Below, piece by piece: positions 19,754 to 31,228 of a DNA stretch of 64,000 bases (positions are counted from its first letter, which is position 1; the number at the start of each line of letters is the position of its first letter). Both the position numbers and the translations under genes were made by a program. The stretch lies in the NCBI GenBank assembly GCA_036320915.1, contig JAXBDG010000014.1:1-64000 (forward strand), read 5' to 3'. The notes beneath the pieces were generated by a model. The model searched no databases, was not told the DNA's origin, and saw only the letters and a program-made list of their open reading frames with translations. This stretch comes from Linnemannia elongata. Lineage: Eukaryota > Mortierellomycota > Mortierellomycetes > Mortierellales > Mortierellaceae.

Positions 19754-22535
19754 TTAGAGGATGAGGCACTTCTTGGACTTTCTTGTAGGCTGGACGGGGC
19801 AGAGGACGGCACGGATGGCCTCGTCAAAGACGTTCTTGAGGCCCTTCTGAGTCAAGGCCGAGCACTCCAGGTAGCGGACAGCAGAGATCTCCTTGGCCAT
19901 CTGAAGACCCTGAGGGTATGTGATGGGCATCATGCGCTTCTCACGCAACTTGTCCAAAGTCTCCTTCTCCTCGCGCAAATCCAACTTGGTGCCGACAAGA
20001 ATAGTGGGGATGTTGGGAGCGTGATGGCTAATCTCGGGGTTCCACTATTCAACAGAGAGAAAAAGGATGTGGTTAATATCGATTGTCAATTGTAGATGGG
20101 ATGGGTTTGCAGTCTACTACTGACAAAAGAAGGGGGGCCACTCAATAGGGGGGTGTAAGATGAGGTAATGGCGTGGGGTTTTTGGACAAGGGCACTTGCT
20201 ATGTCCCGGACCAAATGCAATCCAGGCCAGTGCCCTACGCCTAGTCGAGTCCTGCAGCAAGCTTACAGTCCACAAGACACTTTTTTTTATGTAATCCCCC
20301 TAACTCCCGGACCACTTTGATGTGTATTTATCGGAACCCTCGTTCTTCCTTTAGAGCTGTCAAGCGCCCTTTTTTCAAGTTTTTGTTTCTCCGTCCTTGT
20401 TATTCCTCGATTGTCGATCGAGTTTGCCCTTCTGCTTTGTCGTCCATCTGTCTCTTTGTTGTTGGGCAAAAGTGCTTGTCGGTCCAAAAGATGAAACGCA
20501 TTATGCCAGTGTCTCCTGATATCTAAGTCTCCCTTGGCCAATGTGCTCAAGTAATCGACTCTTGAAAGAAAGACCTGAGAGCGAAATCAAAGAGTTCAAA
20601 CTGAACGACCTTCTTTTTTTTCTTCGCAAGCCTTTTGCTGTGCCAAATCCATGCGTTACTGGTGTTTTTATGCTTTGCCATAATAATGTCGGCCCTTTTG
20701 TCCATTATCCATTGTCCATTGTCCTGTGTCCTTTCCCGCCGCTGTCCGTCTGTCTGCCGGTCGGACAAATTTGAGCCGTGAGCACAAATAAACAACAACT
20801 ATGCTTGCGACTCGCATGAATAGAGAAAATAGCAATAGGGCCGCAAACGCCTTTTCATGCTGCCGTCTCGCTGATTTTTCTCTGGCCTGACATCCAGTGT
20901 CCTGTCTCCCGTGTCCTGCGCCTTTGTCTAGCTCCATCTGCTTATATTTCCCGTTCCTTTACTTCTTCCAAGGATCAACAAACCCCGAATGAATAGATGG
21001 ATGGATTGAAAAAAAGGCTCATCAAGGGAAAGAGAAGGAAGGTTGCACAAAGTAATATTGGCTTTTTTCATACTTCCTCTGTTGCCTTTTTTTTTCTCAT
21101 GGTCGTACCATTCATATTTCTTACCGCCTCTTTGTCTCTCTTTTGTTCATTTTATTGCTCTTTCAGCCTTTTCTTCCTCGTGGTCGTACACCGACTTTTT
21201 TTTTTTCTTTTCATTTCACTGTTTCCTCTTGGTATCCTTGTTCATTTCATCTCCTCCAAACAATCGTTTTGTACGTCACCCAAAAAACACCCCCATAAAA
21301 AGGAAGCGGCGGAAAGAATATGAAAATAAAACAAGACAAACAAGAACAAGGAAAATAAGAGCGTGAATGTAAAAGTTACCTTGGTCTTAACGTTCTCGAA
21401 GGAAGGAGGGGAGACGAGAGAGAAGCAGATGAGGAAGACGTCGGTCTGGGGGTAGGAGAGGGGACGAAGACGATCATAATCTTCCTGTCCGGCGGTATCC
21501 CAAAGACCGAGGTTGATGGGCTTTCCATCGACCATGACATTGGCCGAGTAGTTGTCAAAGCTGTTTATAGATAAAATGAGGTACAGAGCGGGGATTGGAT
21601 TAGCTATTGCCATGGATGAACGTTGGAAAGTCAATGCTGGACAACGTTAGAGATGGAGGACCGTTACGGTCACTCCTTCTGTGCAGTGTTGTCCTCATGG
21701 TCAACTTTCAATAGATGTTTCCTCGGCATTTCTTGTATCTCTTTGTCTCTGTTCTCCTCCACTATATTGATAGTGTTATCCTCTCGTTCAATTTTTCTCT
21801 TTCCCTTATTGTAAATTGTCATTCCTCATATTAATATCCAAAGGATGTAATATTCTTCAGCCATCTCATTCTGGTTTTTTAAATTGCCAGCAACATTCCA
21901 TGCAACTTACACAGTGGGAATGTACTCGCCGGGGAAGGCGTTGGTGGTGTAACTGATGAGGAGACAAGTCTATTTTGTTTTCAGGAGTGGAGCGATTGTT
22001 TGTGTTGTTGGTGTTAGTCGTTAAAGTCGTCATTGGCTCTTTTCTTCCTGCATTTCAACAAGTTGTCGTGGAGGTCATCATCATCTCGCTGAAGTAGTTG
22101 AAGTGCGTTGCTAGTAGGTACCTTTCCGACAGCACCGTCTATTTCGTTTCATATGACAAAAAGAGAAAGAGAGAAAGAGAGGGAGAGACAGAGAGAAGAG
22201 ACGGTTAGCATATGGCAGTTGGTTCACGGTGCACTGGAAAGAGGCGTGTGGATATCCATGACACGTGTTGTAAGAGAGAAAGATGGACGACATGGATGGT
22301 GGCGTTATGAGTTTTCTCTATTGTCTGTTATCCCGGTTGGTTGTTCCGAGACGAGGTTGTCGTGTGTGTGTATGTAAGTATGAGTGAGACCAATAAGGAA
22401 TGAACGAGGACAATAGAGACAGCTGGGTGTGTGTGTGTGTGTGGATGATGATGAAGTGTTTGGTGAGTAGGAGGAGTAGGAGTGAAGGAAGGAAGGAAGT
22501 ATACCTCCGACGACGACACACTTGATGGCCTGCAT
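19754..22535 (-). CDS. RAC1: Rho-family GTPase Rac
   Basis: Five coding exons read from right to left: 22535-22505, 22138-22122, 21969-21911, 21560-21380 and 20044-19754. The product is 192 residues, exactly the Rac length. Residues fall on canonical Rac numbers: P-loop GDGAVGKT 10-17, switch-I Thr35 in IPTVFDNY, DTAGQE 57-62 with Gln61, the TKLD base-binding motif, and a C-terminal CAAX box CLIL (189-192) predicting geranylgeranylation. Rac controls actin, polarised hyphal growth and NADPH oxidase. Exon 2 is only 17 nt, and the following intron splits the P-loop between Lys16 and Thr17. Introns are 366, 152, 350 and 1335 nt; the last is unusually long. The 5' leader has (AAG)n at 22650-22676. 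Confidence 0.95.
20045..21379 (-). other. 1.3 kb intron 4 of the Rac gene
   Basis: It starts GTAACT at 21379 and ends ATAG at 20045. It contains repeated tgtcc/cattgtcc words (20698-20730) and an 8-bp inverted repeat, agggcact 20189-20196 with agtgccct 20229-20236. Open frames inside are short and lack recognisable domains. Confidence 0.7.
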
Positions 22536-22828
22536 TGTGGTGTTGGGTGGTGGGTTAAATGAACAAAGAAAGAGGGAAGAGGGAGAAGGGATGGAGGTGT
22601 ATGAAAACGAAGGTAGCAGTGGTGGAGGTCGAGAGTGAAGAGTGAAGCGAAGAAGAAGAAGAAGAAGAAGAAGAAGAGAGAAAAGAGAAAAGAGAAGAGG
22701 GAGAAGAAGAAAGGAAAGGGAAAAAAAAGGGGGAAGCCAAAAAGGCGACGAAAGGTTGTGATTTGATTTGATTTGAATTCTCTGAACTCTCTTCTCTCTG
22801 TTCACTCTATTCTATATATCTCTCTCTG

Positions 22829-22859
<31 letters not shown>

Positions 22860-23844
22860 GCCAATGTGTGCTGTCTATGGAATATGAAATTGAGGAGAGG
22901 GAGGAAAGGGACGAAAGGGAGGAAAGACGAAAGCTTATTTCACTCGTGCTCGCCACCACTACCACCACCTGTTGACTGACTGAAAGACTCCTGTCGTTAC
23001 CGTAGTCGTCGACCGTTGGACCACCGTTCATTTTTCACTCGCCACTCGCCATCCTTCCCTTCTTCTCTTCTCTGTCCTCAATCTCATTTTTCATTTTATT
23101 TTTTTTTTCTTCTTGGTTTTCTTGGTTTTGCCACTGGATCTGGATGCTCATCAGACAACAACTAATAACAGACTGCTGGCAGATCCAATGTACCCTTTCG
23201 CAAATAGTCCTCAGCCGCCGTCTCTTCTTCGTTCTCTGTTCCAAGCCTTGCCTTGGTCTACTCTTCATTGAGTGGTTCATTGTTTGTTTGTTTTGTCTGT
23301 TTGTAGTAATGGGTGGCCATGCTTTTGTCTTATTTGTAGTAGTCTGTATCGTGTATCTCTTCATCGACAAATGCAAGAGATGAATTGTAGGGTAGAGTCT
23401 GGAAGCTCATCTACACCTATAATAGGGATAGGCCACCATAATAATGCTCCTTGGTGAACCCTGCTGTTGATAAAAGCAAAGGGACCAACCATGCGACATT
23501 CATACAAATACATATCCAATTACGATCGAAAAACATACGAGAGCATTATTGAGTATTCTCTTTTCTTTTCTATTCTTTTTTTTTTCACCCACGATCAAAA
23601 TATATATTGAATATGCTTAGGCATTGGCATCGCATCGCATGGCATCGCATGGTCTGTCAGACAGTAAAGCAAATGGCTCAATTTATTTATTATTTTATTC
23701 ATCCTAATCGTGCATGCGTCTTACGATTTATTTTTTTTTCGTTGTCCATTGTTTCTCGCTCTTGCTTGATTCTTGTCACTTTCTCAGTTTATCATTTAAC
23801 ACATCCTTCCCTTCCTCATTGCCTGTATACGCTCATGTTCATAT

Positions 23845-23875
<31 letters not shown>

Positions 23876-25308
23876 CGTGCGTGTGGTAAATATGAAAACA
23901 AGCGTAACCTTGTGGACTTGTTTGGTTGACTAATACAAAGGAAAGAAAACGCTCACGACAATAATAGCTTTTCCTCCCTTTTCCTCCCTTTTCCTCTCTG
24001 TTGTTAAGTTCTCTTCATTTCTCATTTTTTTCGCTATTATATTTTGCCCGGTTACAATCGTGGCTCTTCATCTCTTTATCGTGGGTCAGATTTGTATTAG
24101 CGTACGCTCATTCCCCAAAACGGCATTGGCTTGGGCATGGACATCATTGAAAATATCGGCCATTCGTTCTATCTATTCATAAAACAATAAAGGCCTAGTC
24201 GGTTGTTCATTTCGGAACTCCATCCCTCTCTCACAGGAAAAGCAGACCAAAGTAAAAAAAAAAAAGAGTAGAGTTTCATGAAATGAGCGTGTTTTGAGAG
24301 CATCAACATCCAGTCGGCTCTCCTTCATTCTCTCGCTCTTCGTCCTATTGTTGCCGTTCTTGTCACATTCCTTTTCTCTTCTTGTCTGTTTGCCTTTTTG
24401 GTTTTTGGTCGTAATTTCTTCCCTTTCACCTGTCAATAGTTCTACTTCGTCATCTTACTTTTCACGGCTATGATTGTTGACCTCTTTCCTTCCTCATTCT
24501 TACTTCTCTCATGCCCATGGTTTACACTTGAAAGTGAAATGCAGAGATGCCAAGGTCAAAAGCATGCCATGGACGTGAGATGGATACGAGTCCGGAGTAA
24601 AAAGTAAAAAATAAAAAAATGAAGGCTCACACATTTTTTTATTTCTTCTCAACGGACATCCAAGTTCCAACAGCAAATGCATTCAATTTTTCAGGCACTC
24701 ATATGTTCATCATCAGCAAATGAAAAACGGAGGGCGGCTAATCCGGTTTTACATGGATACCCCTTAACCACTGTATTTGCATAGGAAATAACGTGAATAA
24801 AGGAAATAATGCTATTTGAGAGGTGTATTTGTAATTGACCGATGGCTTGGTCAATTAGAGAGACGTAAGGGCAAGACAGGAGACAACTGCACGCGTCGGG
24901 ATCAAGGTTCCTTGACTCGTCTTATATAGTGGCGTTCGCGTCAAAAAGAAGCTCTTGTGGTTCCTTAACGTACAGGGTAAAGAAAAGAAGAATAAACCCT
25001 TTTTGCCACTTCGCATCGTTCCATCTTATTGTTAGGCCATGGTATACAATTGTCTATGTTATAAAAACCCGTTTGGTTTGACACAACAAAGGGGTTGTTG
25101 TGGGGGAGTGTTTACATGTCAGGAGAGAGAGAATATACAAGTGTCTGTGGACCACATAGCACAAAGCGAAGGAAAAGAAAAAGGCGGCAATCAGATGAGA
25201 GACGTTTTGATGGGGTATAGACGTAACATAGCGAGGGGATATTTCAGCGATACGAGTCGGTGACGGGGGATGAAGAAATAGTGAGAGATATCGGATTGAC
25301 AAGAAGTA

Positions 25309-25310
<2 letters not shown>

Positions 25311-25342
<32 letters not shown>
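25311..25342. repeat. Poly-A tract, 32 nt
   Basis: This is an uninterrupted run of A on the plus strand, paired in opposite orientation with the poly-T at 25842-25873. Confidence 0.95.
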
Positions 25343-25344
<2 letters not shown>

Positions 25345-25838
25345 TGGGGAATTACTTGTCTTTATCATTGTTGACGGCGAACATGCCATTGAGAGCGCAA
25401 CACGAAAGAGAGAACGACTCAAGAGAGTGAAAAAGAAGGGGAAATCGGATAAAATGGTGATAGGGTAGGGTGGTCCAAGCAAACCAACCAAGCAAGCAAA
25501 GCCGAGCCAACTCTCCTCTATGGGGGAAAGAACGAGTGAAGAAGAGAAAGAAAGAGCAACAGGTAGCGAAGAAAAGGAACAAGGAGGTGAAAGAAAGGGA
25601 AGAATGGAGAAGAAAGTAAAGAAACTTTAAGGAAAGAGATAACGATGGGAGAGAGGTAGAGCACAAGGGTAAAAGAGCGGGGATGACGACTGTATCATCA
25701 CAACCGAATGCATCGGCCAACAAAAACACACCCACCAAACATATGTGCCGTTCACCACGAAAGAGGTCAGGTCTGGTCAAAAAACTAAAAAATCACGTCT
25801 CGTCTTTTCTTCTTTACCCTTTTCCTTTTCTTTCTTTA

Positions 25839-25841
<3 letters not shown>

Positions 25842-25873
<32 letters not shown>
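25842..25873. repeat. Poly-T tract, 32 nt
   Basis: This uninterrupted run of T on the plus strand lies about 120 nt before the glycogen synthase start codon. Such dA:dT tracts commonly exclude nucleosomes from fungal promoters. Confidence 0.95.
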
Positions 25874-25877
<4 letters not shown>

Positions 25878-25993
25878 CCCTTACCTTCCTTCCCTCTCAC
25901 TCGACTCGACCTCTTTTCCTTACCTTTCACTCTTCACCCCTTTCACTTTTTCACCCTTATTTCTCTCTGAACACAACCAGAGTCAAAACCACA

Positions 25994-28900
25994 ATGGCAA
26001 CACAGCGCAATGTCCACAAACCCCTCCTCTTCGAAATCGCATGGGAGGTCGCCAACAAGGGTAATTGACAACTGGCTCTCATTCACGCTTGTTGCTATTC
26101 ATGAACAAGAACAAGAATAAAAGACTCACTTTTTTACTCCTCTCTCCCTTGTTGAATGCAAATTTAGTTGGAGGAATCTACACGGTGCTAAAGTCAAAGG
26201 CGCCGGTGACTTGTCATGAATACGGGGACAGATACACCATGATCGGACCCCTTTCTTACAAGACTGCTCCCCTGGAGGTCGAGACTCTCGAACCCGACAC
26301 CCCCGAACTCAGACTCACCCTTGAGTCCATGAAGGAGCGTGGTGTCAAGTTTCTCTATGGTCGCTGGCTGATCGAGGGTGCCCCCAAAGTTCTCCTCTTT
26401 GACACAGGCTCAGTCTACCACAAGCTCGACGAATGGAAGGGCGATCTCTGGAACGTAGCCGGTATTCCTTCGCCACCAAATGATCATGAAACCAACGAGG
26501 CTATTCTCTTTGGATACCTCGTCGCCTGGTTCCTTGGCGAGGTAAGGCTTCCTTTCTCTTGTTTTATTGTTATCTTGCGTACAAAAGGCTTTATTCTATC
26601 ATCTGTCTATCCCTTTATCCATCGGGATCCCAATGCTTTACCATCGCTATATGCAAGCATAGCATGAACCATCAATTATTATCACCATCAAAAGAAACAA
26701 AAAAGATCGCATACACTCATGGGTCAGTATCATGGGCGCAAGAGTATGTTTGGAACAGAGGACAAGACAAAAGCAGAGGCATTATGAAAACAGGCATCAG
26801 AGATCAAAAATGGAAGGAAGAGGAAGGACATGCAGAGCTAATGCAGAGAGGCTGAGGTGAAAAACAACAAAGGATGTAGACAACAATGGACTTAAGAAAC
26901 ATGAATGATAAAAAGAAGAGGAACGAAAAAAAAAAAAAAAAATATCAGGGCAGAGGCAATGTGAATAGAGACAAAAAGGGATCATCGTGGGAAATCAGGT
27001 TTTGGTTCGGACATACCTGGACCCCTTTGTCCATTACAACCCAACCATTCCCCATTTCTCGCTTTCTCGGGTCAGATATCTTGCCGACGCTGTTCGCTAC
27101 ACACAACAACAGGCTCAAAGAGCCAAGAGGAGGTCAAAGAGTTTTTTTCTTTCTTTATTTGGTTGCACCGCTTTATCCACTTTCTTGTTCCTTTGGTTGA
27201 CGTTTTTCTGATTGCCCATCCGACACAACAAGGGACAAGCAAGGGGGAAGAGTAGAATTTGTGAGCGAATGGGATAATGGGAGTGAGAAGAGTGCTTTGT
27301 CTTTCCCCCCAACTCAAATTATCGCGCGCACACCAATCAGTAAGGGGGCTGTTACAAGCGGACTAGAAAAAGGGAGAGAAACAGTAACGGTGAAGAAGAC
27401 CAACCAGGCTACCACCCATAATGACAACGAAGGGAAAAAAGGGGAGCAAAGAAGAAAGAGTAGAGAACACAACGGACAACTCCTCTTTGTCCTCCACAAC
27501 CACCACCAGCAACATACAGACAAGAACAAGCAGCACAATCTGCACGACCATGGACGGGCATTGACTATGACGATGCTCAAAAGGATGCATTTAACAAGGA
27601 AAATAAAGGAGGATGGTCTTATCGCAGATATCGAGGAAGGGCTGTGGGGCGTGTTTGTTGGGTTCATTCATGCGCGCTAGTCGCAATGGAGGGGAGTAAC
27701 TTTTGTGGTCTCTTGTCCTTAGATCATCCTTGGATCGAATTCATCAATATGATGGACTACAACGACCACGACTAACCATGAGTCCTCTTCATCCTTCTTC
27801 ATCCTTGTCGTCCATAGTTTGTGGCACATGAGAAAAGAGCGGCGATTATTGCCCACTTCCACGAATGGCTCGCAGGTGTGGGCATCGCCCTCTGCCGCAA
27901 GCGTCATATCGACGTCACCACCATCTTCACCACCCACGCTACCTTGCTCGGACGTTACCTTTGTGCTGGATCCGTCGACTTTTACAACAACCTCAGGAAT
28001 TTTGATGTCGACCACGAAGCTGGCAAGCGTGGCATCTACCACCGATACTGCATCGAGCGTGCTGCTACTCACTGCTGCGATGTCTTTACCACGGTCTCTC
28101 ATATCACCGCCTACGAAGCTGAGCATTTGTTGAAGCGCAAACCAGGTATGTACCGAACGATCTGCTCTGCTCCATCTTTTCTTCAATAGAAAACGATTGA
28201 CGAGAGAAAGCAAGGCAAAGAAGGCACCGGGCTGACGGATGTCAGATCTGGGATGAACGTGGGGCTGAGTTTTTTTTATTTCACAGGGTGTTCAACTCTA
28301 CTGTTTTCCTAACACATGCTTTACTCTCAACATCTTCCATAATGGACAATAGATGGTGTGTTGCCCAACGGTCTCAACGTCGTCAAGTTTCAGGCAATGC
28401 ACGAGTTCCAGAATTTGCACGCAGTGTCCAAGGATCGCATCCATGACTTTGTCCGGGGTCACTTTTACGGCCACTATGATTTCGATCTGGAGAACACTCT
28501 TTACTTTTTCACCGCTGGACGATATGAGTACCGTAACAAGGGCCTGGACATGTTTATCGAGTCCCTCCAACGTAAGTATCCGGCATGTTGGAGAGGAGAG
28601 AAAAAGGGGGATGGAAGGGTCTAGTTGTCTCTCCCTGCTCACAAACCTTGGATCGGCGTTTGTGTGTTTGCTCTGTACCTCAAGCGATGGGTCGAGTTTC
28701 TGACTTTGAAAACTCCTTTTTGCGGAGAGGATGAAGTGGAGGCATGTTGTCTGTTGAGCGGAAATGATGGCATGTGTATTTGCCACTTTACGGATGAGGG
28801 GTGCTCATTTCGCAAACACCAGCGGCGATGGGTGTGCGTGCTCTGATTAGTATCACTTCCAAGAAGATAGGAGTGGTGATTACAATGATCACACCGGATG

Positions 28901-30383
28901 ATCCATTACTCAGAAAATATCCCGATCTAACTTCCATTCTTTTTCAAAAAAAAAAAAAAAAATAGGCCTGAATGAGAAACTGAAGGCATGCAACTCGCCC
29001 ATGACTGTTGTTGCGTTTATCATCACCCCTGCTGAGACGCATTCGTTTACAGTCGAGACCTTGAAGGGACAGGCTGTGGTCAAGCAGCTTAAGGAGACTG
29101 TCCATGACATCGCCAAGCGCATGGAGACCCGCCTCTTTGAGAAGGCATCTCGGTAAGTTCCTGAATCCTATTAAACCATCACTCGTTATTTGTTGGCTTA
29201 CTCAAAGTGTGATATGTTTTTACTAACTCATAGTCTTAATGTGATATATAGTGGAGGGGATGTGAACACGACACAGTTCTTGACGAGCGAGGATCAGATT
29301 CTGTTGAAGCGCCGTACGTTCGCTCTGAAGAGATCGACCCTCCCACCCATTGTCACTCACAACATGGCCGACGACGACAAGGATCCCGTCTTGAACCAGT
29401 TGCGTCGTCTGGGTTTGTTCAACCACCCCTCAGATCGCGTCAAGATTGTCTTCCACCCCGAGTTCCTCAACTCGAGCAACCCACTCTTTGGTCTTGACTA
29501 TGAGGAATTTGTTCGCGGTTGCCATCTCGGTGTTTTCCCTTCGTACTACGAGCCTTGGGGTTACACCCCTGCAGAGTGCACTGTCATGGGTGTTCCCTCG
29601 ATCACGACTAACCTGTCTGGATTCGGATGCTTCATGGACGATAACATTGTGGATTCTTCAGAGTACGGAATCTATATTGTCGACCGCAGGATGAAGTCGG
29701 TTGAGGAGTCGATCCAGCAATTGGCGGACCAGATGTTGATGTTCTGCCAAAAGTCGCGTCGTCAACGTATCAACCAACGTAACAGAACAGAGCGTTTGTC
29801 AGATCTCTTGGACTGGAAGAGAATGGGACTCGAGTACATCAAGGCTCGCCAGTTGGCGCTCAGGAGAGCCTACCCAGACTCGTTTGACGACGATTATTTC
29901 GGGCTAGATGAGGCAACTCAACAGCAACTGCAGCTTCAGGAACAGAGGACCAAGATCCCCAACCCTCGATCCGCTCCTGGCTCACCCCGCATCAGGACTC
30001 CTCTGGAAGGAGTCGACACAGAGCTGACGTTTGCCAAAATGTCTGCGCATGATCGTGAACGGTATTTGTCGTACAAGATGCAGGGTCATGACGATGATGA
30101 GGCTCTGATGGACGATGTCACGGCGATGCAGATCAAGATCCCCTTCCGTCAGCGACAGTCAACACACGAGGAGAGGTTGGCCGAGGGAGACTTTGATGTC
30201 TCGGAGGCCGAGGTGGAGGCAGCTCAGGGTGATATTGCACAGGTCGGTCATGCTGCTGCGACACAGAAGCAGTATAAGGATCCCGTCGGAGGTGCCAAGA
30301 ATGGACAGTACTATCAGCCCGGCGCTGCTTCTGTTGGAGGACACAATGGATCCTACAACAACGGCAACGGTTACCACCGTTAA
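25994..30383 (+). CDS. GSY1: Glycogen synthase (GT3 family)
   Basis: Six exons: 25994-26060, 26168-26541, 27818-28145, 28353-28571, 28966-29152 and 29252-30383. The product is 768 residues. It transfers glucose from UDP-glucose to growing glycogen in the cytosol. The N-terminal nucleotide-sugar motif is [17 protein letters not shown], the junction of exons 1 and 2. [10 protein letters not shown] and [12 protein letters not shown] are conserved. The catalytic E-x7-E pair sits at Glu492 and Glu500 in [11 protein letters not shown]. An arginine cluster at about 559-573 ([15 protein letters not shown]) corresponds to the glucose-6-phosphate sensing helix of yeast Gsy2. The Ser/Thr-Pro tail ([11 protein letters not shown]) is a likely inhibitory phosphorylation site. 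Intron 2 is 1276 nt; the others are 99-394 nt. It converges on the Bin3-type gene, 232 bp away. Confidence 0.96.
26542..27817 (+). other. 1.28 kb intron 2 of glycogen synthase
   Basis: It starts GTAAGG and ends CCATAG. The phase-0 join of GlyGlu to PheValAlaHis matches the glycogen synthase family without a gap, so no further coding exon is needed. Open frames inside (for example 27261-27680) are Lys/Thr/Asn-rich and show no domain. Confidence 0.75.
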
Positions 30384-30615
30384 CATGAGAATGGATCTCT
30401 AGCCTGCTTTTTCATCGAGCACGCTGTTATCATTTTAACGCCATCCTTACCCCTGTACATACTCGGACACACCCATCTAGTGATCTCTTTCCACGCGGAT
30501 CATCCTCAAAACCATCAAAATCAACGATCCCACAAACAACTGCAGCAGCAGCTGGAAAGAAAAAAAAACGAAAGACAATAAAACATCTCAATTAATTCAG
30601 TCGATCAATCCTGTT

Positions 30616-31189
30616 TTATTTGCGAAACAAGAAAATATCGCGGTTAAAGTTCTTGGCGTGGCCAACCGACTGACCCAGGTGCTGGGACTCGCGGAAGCCA
30701 ACCTCTTTGACTAAATAGTCCTGGAACTCTTCTGGACGGAATTTGATCCCATCGTACGTTTTTTTCATCTCCTATAGTGTCGTTCATTGAGATCAAGAAG
30801 GCAAAGAAAGATGTTAGCGATCGTCTTCCTTCATTCCGAGTAAAGGCACAGAGGTATTTAAGGATCCACGTCAAGGTTGAGAAGCGAGATGTATCGAGAG
30901 AAGAGAGGAACGAAAAAACAAAAAAGAAAGAAGGAGGAGATCAAACGTACAGGCGTGATTTTGCTCCGCTTGACATAAGTCGCGTAATCCTGCGGTTCGA
31001 CCAAGAATGCCCCACCAGCGGTCAGGCTCCTGTAAACCTTATGAAAGAACTTTTTCAACCCTTCGTCCCCATGATGCAGGTGAATCCACTTTGTCAACGA
31101 GAACCTACACGATTTGATAACAGAAAAATAAGTGTGAGTATGCATAGGGGCCTTGGAGAAGGAAGTAATGGAACAATTCAATAAGAGAT

Positions 31190-31228
<39 letters not shown>

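Larger units (their letters stand above)
22536..25993. other. 3.4 kb intergenic region
   Basis: It lies between the divergently transcribed Rac and glycogen synthase genes. The Rac leader (22536-22860) carries (AAG)n and a (ct)n stretch at 22820-22858. A (GT)n microsatellite spans about 23851-23878. The middle (23900-25000) shows no credible frame. The region ends with a 32-nt poly-A (25311-25342) and a 32-nt poly-T (25842-25873) bracketing the probable glycogen synthase promoter. Confidence 0.6.

Noticed and set aside
27261..27680. 139-codon frame inside the long glycogen synthase intron
   Set aside because: Lys/Thr/Asn-rich with no domain, and the flanking exons join perfectly without it.
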